From Geobacter sp. UBA1603 (GTDB taxonomy: Bacteria; Desulfobacterota; Desulfuromonadia; Geobacterales; Pseudopelobacteraceae), in contig DCNF01000065.1 in NCBI GenBank assembly GCA_002322035.1, forward strand, positions 14,682-20,516: a stretch of DNA of 5,835 nt, given 5' to 3'. Within the stretch, counting starts at the first letter, position 1. Each line of letters opens with the position of its first letter. Under the pieces are notes generated by a model that was not told the DNA's origin, ran no database searches, and saw nothing but the letters and a program-made list of their open reading frames with translations. A program made the translations under genes and the position numbers. Shown here in pieces: positions 1 through 5,677 of this stretch.

Positions 1-1333
1 TGGCGCTCACCAGCCAGAGCCAGCAGAAAACAGCAACCCCGAGCGTTATCACCGACGGAACAAACCGCGAAGAGATACGGTCAGCCACCCGCTGGACTTC
101 AGGCCGTGAAGCCTGGGCTGTCCGTACCATTTCAGCCACCCGCATGGGGTAACTCAAACCGGCCGGACGAAGTGCCTCACCCCGTACCGGCACAAGCAGG
201 TTGACGCTGCCCGCCCGCAGTTCGCTCCCGGGGCCTACCATAACCGGTACGCTTTCACCGCTGACCAATGCCTGATCAATTTCGGTTTCCCCTTCGGTAA
301 TCAGCATATCCACCGGGACCCGCTCCCCCTGACGCACCAGCAGCGCCTGCCCCGCCCTGACCAGGGAAGCATCAACCTCGCGGGGGATTTCACCTTCCAA
401 AATCGTCGCCTTCTGCGGCACTGCGGCATAGAGTGCCTCAACCCCCGCCAGAGCCCTGCGGCGGACCGCCTGCTCCAGCAGACGCCCGATCAGCACAAAA
501 GCCACGATCATGGCGGCGCTTTCAAAATAGGTCTCTGCTCCGGCCAGCAGAGCAGCACCACTGTACAACCAGGCCGACCCAGCCCCAACTACGATCAGAA
601 GGTCCATCCCCGGCTGCCTGCTGCGGATCCCCTGCCAGGCCCCCTTCCAGAATGGCCAGCCACAGTAGAAAACCACCGGCGTTGAAACCGCCAGTGAAAA
701 ATACTGCAGCACCGAGTGCATAAATGGCGACATCCCCTGAAAATAGCCTGCATACAAACCAAACGAGTAGGCCATAAGCTGCATGGTCAGAAACAGGCCG
801 GTACCGCACCTGACCAGCAGATCCATGCGCTGCTCACGGGCCTCCTTTTCAGAACTGTCTGGAGAATAGGGGCGGGGACGGTAACCGAGCCGGGCAATTT
901 CGGCAGCAATCTGCGACGGCCCGATCGCCTCCGGATTAAATTTTACCGAAGCAGAAGCACTGCTGTACGACAACGAGACCGAATCAACACCGTCAATCCT
1001 CCCGATAACCCGCTCCAGCAGCCACTGGCACGACGGGCAGCTGATTCCGCCGATCAGAAAATCAATCCGGCAGACATCATCGCACGGCATCAGATACGGT
1101 GCCAGTTCAGCATCATCTGGAATTGCCGGCAGCTGATCATCGACTGTCGGGGTTATGCGGCCACCCCGCTGGTAATAACCGTCCAGACCGGCACCTGTAA
1201 TGATGCGATAGGCGCCACGACAGCCACGGCAGCAGAACGGAGCCCCGGCGTGTTCCCCATGATCTTCAACGACCGGAGACCGCGAAAAGCGAATACCGCA
1301 ATGGGTGCAAACCCGCGCTTCACCATTGTTCAT
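1..1333 (-). CDS. ccoI: Copper-transporting P1B-type ATPase, CcoI/FixI type (N-terminal part, cut by window edge)
   Basis: Membrane ATPase expected to export copper from the cytoplasm for cbb3 oxidase assembly. The first 444 residues are readable and open to the left edge. Residues 1-65 form a cysteine-rich domain (C9/C12 and C34/C35/C38) like the metal-binding domain that precedes many CcoI proteins. An HMA domain follows at about 88-155 with the metal motif GISCPSC (C99, C102). Hydrophobic segments lie near 171-195, 205-224, 245-264 and 270-286, with the family signature PFWKGAW...MDLLIVVGAGSAW around 227-254. The actuator domain carries SGES at 358-361 in place of the usual TGES. A fifth membrane segment begins at 425. 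The CPC-bearing helix and the DKTG phosphorylation and ATP-binding domains lie outside the window, so metal specificity rests on the N-terminus and on ccoG next door. The ATG overlaps the ccoG stop codon (ATGA), implying translational coupling. Another copper-exporting P1B ATPase (CopA type) is the main alternative. Confidence 0.93.
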   Translation of the reverse strand, partial: MNNGEARVCTHCGIRFSRSPVVEDHGEHAGAPFCCRGCRGAYRIITGAGLDGYYQRGGRITPTVDDQLPAIPDDAELAPYLMPCDDVCRIDFLIGGISCPSCQWLLERVIGRIDGVDSVSLSYSSASASVKFNPEAIGPSQIAAEIARLGYRPRPYSPDSSEKEAREQRMDLLVRCGTGLFLTMQLMAYSFGLYAGYFQGMSPFMHSVLQYFSLAVSTPVVFYCGWPFWKGAWQGIRSRQPGMDLLIVVGAGSAWLYSGAALLAGAETYFESAAMIVAFVLIGRLLEQAVRRRALAGVEALYAAVPQKATILEGEIPREVDASLVRAGQALLVRQGERVPVDMLITEGETEIDQALVSGESVPVMVGPGSELRAGSVNLLVPVRGEALRPAGLSYPMRVAEMVRTAQASRPEVQRVADRISSRFVPSVITLGVAVFCWLWLVSA

Positions 1334-2535
1334 GGGACGACCTGCTCGACCTGCAAAACGGTGCCCAGTCCGGTGACCAAGCTGAGCCGAATCGAAGTGT
1401 TGTCCGGAAAGCCAGCCGGCCGATGGATGAAAAAATCGATCCGGCGCCCAGCATTTGCCGGAATACGGATATGGGATACCGGGCCAAGCAGTTGAACACC
1501 CCGATCAGCCTCAATCCTGAAATCCGCTGCTTGTGGAGCGCGGTTTTCAATAATCGCGCTCCAGGGGACCACCACCGACCGGTCCGGCAATTCACGAACG
1601 TCTGCCAGAGAATTACGCAGAACGACCATACTGGCCGACCGCCGGTTTCCGGCCTGCCAGACCAGCGCTGCCAGCAACAGCACCGCACCACACGCGAGCA
1701 CCAGTGTGCGCCGGCCGATTCTGTATCCGCCTGCATCTCCGAAACGATAGGAGATCAGCCCGCCCTGCGGGTCGTTGCGGGCTTCCATGACCTGCCGGCA
1801 CGCATCAATACAACTGCCGCAATTGATGCACTCGATCTGAAACCCTTTCCGTATATCAATTCCCATCGGGCAGGTCTGCAGACACTGACCGCAGCGGACA
1901 CACCGGTGCCTCTCCTGCTCGACAAATGCCAGGTTCAGGGTGGACTGATCGGTCAGGGCTGCCTGGAACCGCCCGTAGGGGCAATAGGATCGGCAGAAAT
2001 CACGACCAACAAGAATCATGTCGAGATAGGCAATGAAAAACAATATGGCAGCAGCGCTCCATGCAACCGGGTTGCTGCGGGGGGAAAGAATAATCTGGAA
2101 TACCTCGGCCGGCGGCATGAACCACAAGAGCAGCGCCAAGGACATCAGCAGGGCAACGGAAATCGCAACCAGATTGACTGTGGCCTGAACAACAATATTC
2201 GAAGGTATCCGGGATGCACTCCATCTGCGGGCACTCTCGATCAGGTCATTTACCAGGGATTGGGGACAGAACCAGCCGCACCAGACACGTCCGAGGACAA
2301 CCGTAATAAGAAAAAAAAGAACTAGTAGCAGCAGAACAGACAAGAGCAGAATGAATAATTCGTCGACCCGCAGCGGCACACCTGCCAGAAACATGGTGTG
2401 GGCCGGGACATCGATCCGAAACAGTGGTGAGCCGTGGACCGACAGAAACGGAAGAGCCAGAAACAACACAAGCAGCACTGCCTGCAGCATCTGCCGGCGA
2501 TGTCGAATCGAAATCTGATTCATACAAAATAACAT
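1330..2535 (-). CDS. ccoG: Cytochrome c oxidase accessory protein CcoG (FixG/RdxA), polyferredoxin-like membrane protein
   Basis: Membrane iron-sulfur protein of the cbb3 oxidase assembly locus. Established work on the family links it to Cu(II) reduction during delivery of copper to the oxidase. The 401 residues have hydrophobic segments near 17-35, 60-82, 118-140, 160-178 and 277-294. Cysteine pairs at membrane edges are CGWFC (C86, C90) and CRSYC (C181, C185). Two 4Fe-4S ferredoxin motifs follow: C212/C215/C218/C222 and C236/C239/C242/C246. The region from about 300 onward fits the Ig-like C-terminal domain of FixG proteins. It is shorter than the roughly 460-480 residues I expect for the family, mostly because the usual hydrophilic N-terminal tail is missing. 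The start is uncertain: neither the ATG at 2535 nor the in-frame ATG at 2523 (residue 5) has a clear Shine-Dalgarno sequence. Downstream ccoI overlaps by 4 nt. An 8-base T run (2311-2318) lies in a membrane helix. Confidence 0.94.
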   Translation of the reverse strand: MLFCMNQISIRHRRQMLQAVLLVLFLALPFLSVHGSPLFRIDVPAHTMFLAGVPLRVDELFILLLSVLLLLVLFFLITVVLGRVWCGWFCPQSLVNDLIESARRWSASRIPSNIVVQATVNLVAISVALLMSLALLLWFMPPAEVFQIILSPRSNPVAWSAAAILFFIAYLDMILVGRDFCRSYCPYGRFQAALTDQSTLNLAFVEQERHRCVRCGQCLQTCPMGIDIRKGFQIECINCGSCIDACRQVMEARNDPQGGLISYRFGDAGGYRIGRRTLVLACGAVLLLAALVWQAGNRRSASMVVLRNSLADVRELPDRSVVVPWSAIIENRAPQAADFRIEADRGVQLLGPVSHIRIPANAGRRIDFFIHRPAGFPDNTSIRLSLVTGLGTVLQVEQVVP

Positions 2536-2546
2536 ATATATTTTTC

Positions 2547-2552
2547 AGTATA
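2547..2552 (-). promoter_or_regulatory. Possible -10 element for ccoG-ccoI
   Basis: On the minus strand TATACT matches five of six positions of the sigma70 -10 consensus, in an AT-rich stretch between the divergent ccoG and small-protein genes. No good -35 hexamer sits 16-18 bases upstream. If it is used, transcription would begin around 2540, giving a leader of about 5 nt to the first ATG or about 17 nt to the second. That would agree with the lack of a ribosome binding site and favour a nearly leaderless mRNA. An activator could compensate for the poor -35. I see no convincing FNR dyad (TTGAT-N4-ATCAA). Confidence 0.3.
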
Positions 2553-2586
2553 TGTGATAGAAAAAAAGGGAAAGGAGAGTAATGTC

Positions 2587-2748
2587 ATGAAAGATATCCT
2601 GCTGATGCTGGCTGTCATTGCGGCCTGGTTCATAATGAACCGTTACATTCTACCCAAAATGGGTGTCCAGACCTGAATGTCGCCTGCCTGTTCCCCCGGG
2701 TCGCGGGAACATTCATCCACACAATCGCCTCACGAACCACAACAGTAA
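2587..2748 (+). CDS. Small single-helix membrane protein, candidate selenoprotein (in-frame UGA at 2674-2676)
   Basis: Read conventionally the gene is 29 codons (2587-2676). With UGA decoded as selenocysteine it is 53 residues, ending at TAA 2746-2748. Initiation is well supported: AAAGGAGAG ends about 8 nt before the ATG. Residues 4-17 (extendable to 22) form one hydrophobic helix, followed by R19 and K24. The positive-inside rule would then leave the C-terminus in the cytoplasm. The UGA falls in the context GVQT-U-MSPAC, which would place Sec30 five residues before Cys35, a spacing that could form a selenenylsulfide or bind metal. The rest of the tail is polar (Ser, Pro, His, Gln, Glu). The TAA directly abuts the terminator, and a hairpin with a GGGUC loop lies 12 nt after the UGA. 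I do not recognise a named family. It is divergent from ccoG and convergent with the ccdA/VOC operon. The start and the first 29 codons are solid; the recoding is an inference. The alternative is a 29-residue protein with an untranslated 3' hairpin. Confidence 0.6.
2689..2711 (+). promoter_or_regulatory. Candidate bacterial SECIS hairpin downstream of the in-frame UGA
   Basis: A perfect 7-bp stem, TGTTCCC (2689-2695) with GGGAACA (2705-2711), encloses a 9-nt loop. The loop can close one more pair (C2697-G2703), leaving the apical loop GGGUC. The stem begins 12 nt after the UGA, and the loop GU (2700-2701) is 23-24 nt after it. Known bacterial SECIS elements lie just 3' of the UGA, within the coding region, and carry a GU in the apical loop read by SelB. 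The E. coli fdhF element has GGUC there and slightly closer spacing. No U-run follows the hairpin, so it is not an ordinary terminator. A single hairpin of this size can arise by chance in GC-rich DNA. Confidence 0.45.
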
Positions 2749-2774
2749 AAAAGCCGGGTTATTTCCCGGCTTTT
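2749..2774. terminator. Bidirectional rho-independent terminator
   Basis: A 10-bp perfect stem, AAAAGCCGGG (2749-2758) with CCCGGCTTTT (2765-2774), surrounds a 6-nt loop. The A-run extends left to 2747, so transcripts from the left end in UUUU and transcripts from the right end in UUUUUU. It serves the small plus-strand gene and the minus-strand ispB-to-VOC operon, which converge here. The VOC stop codon (TAA, 2761-2759) overlaps the loop, and the small gene's readthrough stop abuts the other side. Confidence 0.9.
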
Positions 2775-3190
2775 GAAAGTCCAGCGGATGATTCGTCAAG
2801 GACAACCAGGTAACCGTCCGGATCGAAACACCACATTTCCTTAACGCCATAGGGCTTGATTTCCAGAGGATACAGGATTTCAAGCCCTTCCTCCATTAAT
2901 GCGTCGCGAATCCCCTCAATGTCGCTCACCTCGAAATGCAGGGTCATCCCCACTCCGCGCGGGAACATGCTGAAACGGGTTTCGAGCACCGGGTGGGCCC
3001 TGATCACATCCTCTTCCTCAACGAACACAAGGGCAACCTCACCCAGATCGATCATCAGGTGGTCCGGAGCCCCCGGAGCGGTCAGGGATCGCTGGACCGG
3101 CAGCTCAAGAATTCCGCCATAAAAGGCTTCAGTAACCGCAAGCTGTGCGACCGAAATCTGAATCGAGTGACGGGCACGGCGCGCTTTCAC
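2759..3190 (-). CDS. VOC superfamily (glyoxalase/bleomycin-resistance fold) protein
   Basis: A 143-residue protein of the vicinal oxygen chelate fold, built from two paired beta-alpha-beta-beta-beta modules that form one metal site. His8 in the first strand, FVEEEDV (56-62) at the end of the first module, LHFEVSDIEGI (84-94) opening the second, and the terminal FDPDGYLVVLDE (122-133) are the usual family landmarks. Likely metal ligands are His8, Glu58, His85 and Glu133, inferred by position. Substrate cannot be told from sequence; lactoylglutathione lyase, an antibiotic-binding protein or an epimerase-like role are all possible. The start is GTG, overlapping the ccdA stop as GTGA, with AAGGGA a few bases upstream. 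It is the last gene of the operon and its stop lies in the terminator loop. A direct role in thiol or haem chemistry is not shown. Confidence 0.88.
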   Translation of the reverse strand: MKARRARHSIQISVAQLAVTEAFYGGILELPVQRSLTAPGAPDHLMIDLGEVALVFVEEEDVIRAHPVLETRFSMFPRGVGMTLHFEVSDIEGIRDALMEEGLEILYPLEIKPYGVKEMWCFDPDGYLVVLDESSAGLSKAGK

Positions 3191-3918
3191 TCAAGTCCCT
3201 TATAGAGAATCGTGGCGTAGCCGGATAAACGGGAAAGCCAGTTGGAGTAGATCAGGATGCCGATAATCATAAGAAATATTCCGGTAATGATCTCAAACGT
3301 CCGAATATGACGTTTGAAACGGTTAAATACATCGAGAAACTGGTTCATGGCCAGTGAAGAGAGAAAAAACGGGATACCAAGCCCAAGCGAATAGAGCAGG
3401 AGCAGCAGGATTCCCTGATAGACCTTTTCCTCAGTTGCAGCCACCATCAGAATAGCAGCCAGAATCGGCCCGATGCACGGAGTCCAGCCGGTTGCAAAAG
3501 CGATCCCGACCAGAAAACTCCCGGCAAAGCCGGCCGGGCGGTTGCGAATTGATATGCGCTTTTCTCCGAGGAGCAGGCGAATCGGCAGAAGTCCGGCCAC
3601 ATGGGCACCCAGAAGGACCACCAGAATACCGCCGATTTTTCTGATCAGGGCCGCATGAGTATGCAGGAAAGAGCCAAGATATGTTGCCGATGCCCCCAGC
3701 AGCACAAAAACGGTCGTGAAACCAAGAATAAATGCCACAGAATGAATCAGTGTCTTGCGGCGGATCAAGTGTGATGGATGCTGATCCTGCAGATCAGCAA
3801 AGGAAAGGCCGGTAATATATGTAATATACGACGGGATCAGCGGCAGTACGCACGGAGAAAGGAAAGAGAGCAGGCCGGCCACGAATGCGCCGAGATATGT
3901 AACCTCCGGTGAATGCAC
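3187..3918 (-). CDS. ccdA: Cytochrome c biogenesis protein CcdA (transmembrane thiol electron carrier)
   Basis: A 243-residue inner-membrane protein of the DsbD/CcdA family that passes reducing equivalents from cytoplasmic thioredoxin to extracytoplasmic thiol partners. Six hydrophobic segments are visible, near 9-31, 58-80, 92-112, 130-158, 168-192 and 208-228. The two redox cysteines sit in the classic motifs LSPCVLPLIPSY (C23) and GWTPCIGPIL (C148). The length fits stand-alone CcdA, without the periplasmic domains of full DsbD. The start is GTG with a good AGGAG 9 nt upstream, partly overlapping the stop of the upstream thioredoxin-like gene (12-nt gap). Its natural partner is that lipoprotein thioredoxin. 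Together they would keep haem-binding CXXCH cysteines or copper-chaperone cysteines reduced, consistent with ccoG and ccoI nearby. Confidence 0.96.
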   Translation of the reverse strand: MHSPEVTYLGAFVAGLLSFLSPCVLPLIPSYITYITGLSFADLQDQHPSHLIRRKTLIHSVAFILGFTTVFVLLGASATYLGSFLHTHAALIRKIGGILVVLLGAHVAGLLPIRLLLGEKRISIRNRPAGFAGSFLVGIAFATGWTPCIGPILAAILMVAATEEKVYQGILLLLLYSLGLGIPFFLSSLAMNQFLDVFNRFKRHIRTFEIITGIFLMIIGILIYSNWLSRLSGYATILYKGLE

Positions 3919-3930
3919 GGAACGAAACTC

Positions 3931-4467
3931 CTACTTCATCAGACCTTCAAGAAACGAAACCGCTTCAGGCGAGTTCCAGTCCATGGGACCGATTACTTTT
4001 TTTACCAGAATACCACTTTTATCGATGATAAATGTCTCGGGAACGCCGGTTATGCCATAGGTCCTGGCAGCACTGTTTTCCTTATCCATGTAGACAGGAA
4101 GCGCTGCGGAACCGCTTTCTTTGAGATAGGCCTCAACCGCCCCAACCCCGCCCTCATCAATCGAGACCGCCAGCATCCGGAAAGGTTTACCAGCCATGGC
4201 GCCGGCAAGCTTGATCATTGAGGGGATTTCTTCGCGACAGGGAGGACACCAGGTCGCCCAGAAGTTCAGAAGGACTACGGTACCTTTCAGGGACGACAGC
4301 GAAACAGGGGCACCCTTCAGGTCGGTTACCGTCAGGTCAGGAGCCGGGCTCTTTTCGATTGCCGCTCCGACCGGCCTGGAAGACGACTTACCACTTTCAT
4401 TCCTTGTGCAGGCCGATAGCGATAGTGCCATGATTACAGCGGTGCATAGCAGAAACACGCGTTTCAT
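3931..4467 (-). CDS. TlpA/ResA-like thioredoxin-fold lipoprotein
   Basis: A 178-residue extracytoplasmic thiol-disulfide oxidoreductase. The N-terminus is a lipoprotein signal peptide: basic start, hydrophobic stretch, and lipobox LSAC with lipidated Cys20. A Ser/Gly-rich linker leads to a thioredoxin domain from about residue 40. The active site is WCPPC (C74, C77) in the context LNFWATWCPPCREEIP, and the cis-proline lies in GVPET (P143). Both are typical of the ResA/TlpA/CcmG group of reductants. Such proteins reduce apocytochrome c cysteines or copper-site cysteines and are recharged by CcdA, encoded next. The start is ATG with a strong TGGAGGT about 7 nt upstream. It lies 48 nt after ispB with no terminator between, so it is probably cotranscribed. 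Sequence alone does not decide between cytochrome c maturation and copper-site maturation. Confidence 0.94.
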   Translation of the reverse strand: MKRVFLLCTAVIMALSLSACTRNESGKSSSRPVGAAIEKSPAPDLTVTDLKGAPVSLSSLKGTVVLLNFWATWCPPCREEIPSMIKLAGAMAGKPFRMLAVSIDEGGVGAVEAYLKESGSAALPVYMDKENSAARTYGITGVPETFIIDKSGILVKKVIGPMDWNSPEAVSFLEGLMK

Positions 4468-4515
4468 GGGAAGACCTCCAGACTTGATGGGATTGACACG
4501 TGGGGTTGTATGGAA

Positions 4516-5484
4516 TCAGCGATTGCGGGTAACGACATAATCAGCCAGCTCGGCCAGGGCAGCCCTGATGTCGGATGCGGCAAACAGTTCCAGATGGGAG
4601 AGGCAGGCGGCAATATAACCGCGAGCGGCGGCAACCGTATAGTCGATCCCGCCGTACTGGCGGACAAGAGCGGATACGTCACGGAATTCATCGACTGACA
4701 TCTCATCCTTTGCCACCACGGCTTCGATCCGCTCACGTTCATCTGCAGCGCAGTTGCGCAGGGTGTGGATCAGCGGCAGGGTGATTTTCCCCTCTTCCAG
4801 ATCGTGGCCAATGCTTTTGCCGAACTCCTCTTCAGTGGCAGTGTAATCAAGCAGGTCATCCATCAGCTGGAACGCAATTCCGAGATCCATGCCGAAATCG
4901 GCCAAGGCCCGCTGGCGCGGCTCGTCCACCATCCCCAGTATGGCCCCGGCCTCACAGGCGGCAGACATAAGAATTGCTGTTTTGGATCTGACAACACCAA
5001 TATAGCGCTCTTCGGTCAGGTCGATCTCACCGGTACAGAGCAACTGCAACACTTCACCTTCGGCAATGATTGTGGTGGCACTGGAAAGTACCCGCAGAAT
5101 ATCGAGACTACCGACCCCGACCATCAGAGAAAACGACTTTGAAAACAAAAAATCACCAACCAGCACCGACGCCTCATTGCCCCACAGAGTATTGGCCGAG
5201 GCGATCCCGCGACGCAGGGTGGCACTATCAACGACATCGTCATGCAACAGCGTGGCGGTGTGGATGAACTCGACAACGCTTGCCAGAGGAACCGCCTGAT
5301 CACCCTGGTATCCGCACAGGCGCGCGGCAAGAAGCAAAAGAGCCGGCCTGATCCGTTTTCCGCCACTGGAGAGAACATACTCACCAACCTTGCGGATCAG
5401 GGGAACATCAGATTCGAGATCTTTGCGGAACTGCTGTTCGACACGAACGAGATCGTCGCCGATGATATTCAGTGCGGCCTGCAT
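4516..5484 (-). CDS. ispB: Polyprenyl (octaprenyl-type) diphosphate synthase
   Basis: A trans-prenyltransferase that extends farnesyl or geranyl diphosphate with isopentenyl diphosphate to make the quinone side chain, probably for menaquinone here. The 322 residues match the family's usual length. GGKRIRP (41-47) binds substrate diphosphate. The first aspartate-rich motif is DDVVD (82-86) in the context FIHTATLLHDDVVD, followed by RRG. The second is DDLLD (209-213) in FQLMDDLLDY. GEVLQL (143-148) and SKTA (167-170) are further landmarks. Overall it resembles E. coli IspB closely. The frame is open upstream to 5829, but the start chosen is ATG at 5484. AAGGA lies about 9-10 nt upstream, homology begins there, and a strong promoter at 5516-5544 places transcription start near 5509, excluding longer versions. 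First gene of the four-gene operon. Chain length cannot be read with certainty. Confidence 0.95.
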   Translation of the reverse strand: MQAALNIIGDDLVRVEQQFRKDLESDVPLIRKVGEYVLSSGGKRIRPALLLLAARLCGYQGDQAVPLASVVEFIHTATLLHDDVVDSATLRRGIASANTLWGNEASVLVGDFLFSKSFSLMVGVGSLDILRVLSSATTIIAEGEVLQLLCTGEIDLTEERYIGVVRSKTAILMSAACEAGAILGMVDEPRQRALADFGMDLGIAFQLMDDLLDYTATEEEFGKSIGHDLEEGKITLPLIHTLRNCAADERERIEAVVAKDEMSVDEFRDVSALVRQYGGIDYTVAAARGYIAACLSHLELFAASDIRAALAELADYVVTRNR

Positions 5485-5515
5485 CAGGTGGAATTCCTTG
5501 GAGAAAATTTTAGCA

Positions 5516-5544
5516 ATAGTAGGGAATGTCCGGCTGGTTGTCAA
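5516..5544 (-). promoter_or_regulatory. Sigma70-type promoter of the ispB operon
   Basis: On the minus strand a perfect -35 TTGACA (5544-5539) is followed after 17 bases by TACTAT (5521-5516) as the -10. Transcription would start near 5509, leaving a leader of about 25 nt that contains the AAGGA ribosome binding site of ispB. The near-consensus hexamers and optimal spacing suggest strong constitutive expression. Confidence 0.8.
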
Positions 5545-5582
5545 AGCATTTCTGGATTTCCGCCCCTGTAAAAATGCCGTAA

Positions 5583-5605
5583 TGCAAGGTTTACGTTGCC
5601 TTGCA
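5583..5605. repeat. Perfect 7-bp inverted repeat in the ispB/helicase divergent promoter region
   Basis: TGCAAGG (5583-5589) and its exact complement CCTTGCA (5599-5605) flank a 9-base spacer. The half-sites are centred 16 bases apart, about one and a half helical turns. The repeat lies about 39 bases upstream of the ispB -35 box and about 73 bases before the helicase start codon. It could be an operator for a dimeric regulator or a small hairpin in a leader. No U-run follows on either strand, so a terminator is unlikely. Confidence 0.4.
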
Positions 5606-5677
5606 CGGTCACTGGGTATATGGTACGGCCATTGACAATTCAGGGCGCAACCCTCTGTGCATCCAAGGAACTTCTCC

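Noticed and set aside
716..1495. Open frame of 259 codons on the plus strand
   Set aside because: Antisense to ccoI and the end of ccoG; no recognisable motif.
2311..2318. Eight-base homopolymer in ccoG as a phase-variable or slippage site
   Set aside because: The frame is intact through it and the codons encode an ordinary membrane helix; a single run of eight is weak evidence for phase variation.
1423..2325. Open frame of 300 codons on the plus strand
   Set aside because: It is antisense to ccoG, which has clear conserved cysteine motifs. The translation is rich in Gln, Asn and Arg with no domain-like pattern, as expected for the shadow of a GC-rich gene.
2545..2557. TCA-N7-TGA dyad upstream of ccoG as an FNR or CRP-type site
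   Set aside because: Only three base pairs are symmetric and neither consensus is matched well.
2582..2590. ATG-TCA-TGA mini reading frame overlapping the small gene's start
   Set aside because: It encodes two residues only. The ATG at 2587 is better spaced from the Shine-Dalgarno sequence and leads into a real hydrophobic peptide.
2677..2748. Separate 23-codon gene starting at the ATG just after the UGA
   Set aside because: It has no ribosome binding site of its own; termination-reinitiation is possible, but the continuous frame and downstream hairpin make UGA readthrough the simpler reading.
5632..5660. TTGACA on the plus strand as a -35 box for the helicase gene
   Set aside because: The hexamer at 5632-5637 is perfect, but the sequence 16-18 bases further on (CTGTGC region) is a poor -10 match, so I do not call a promoter.
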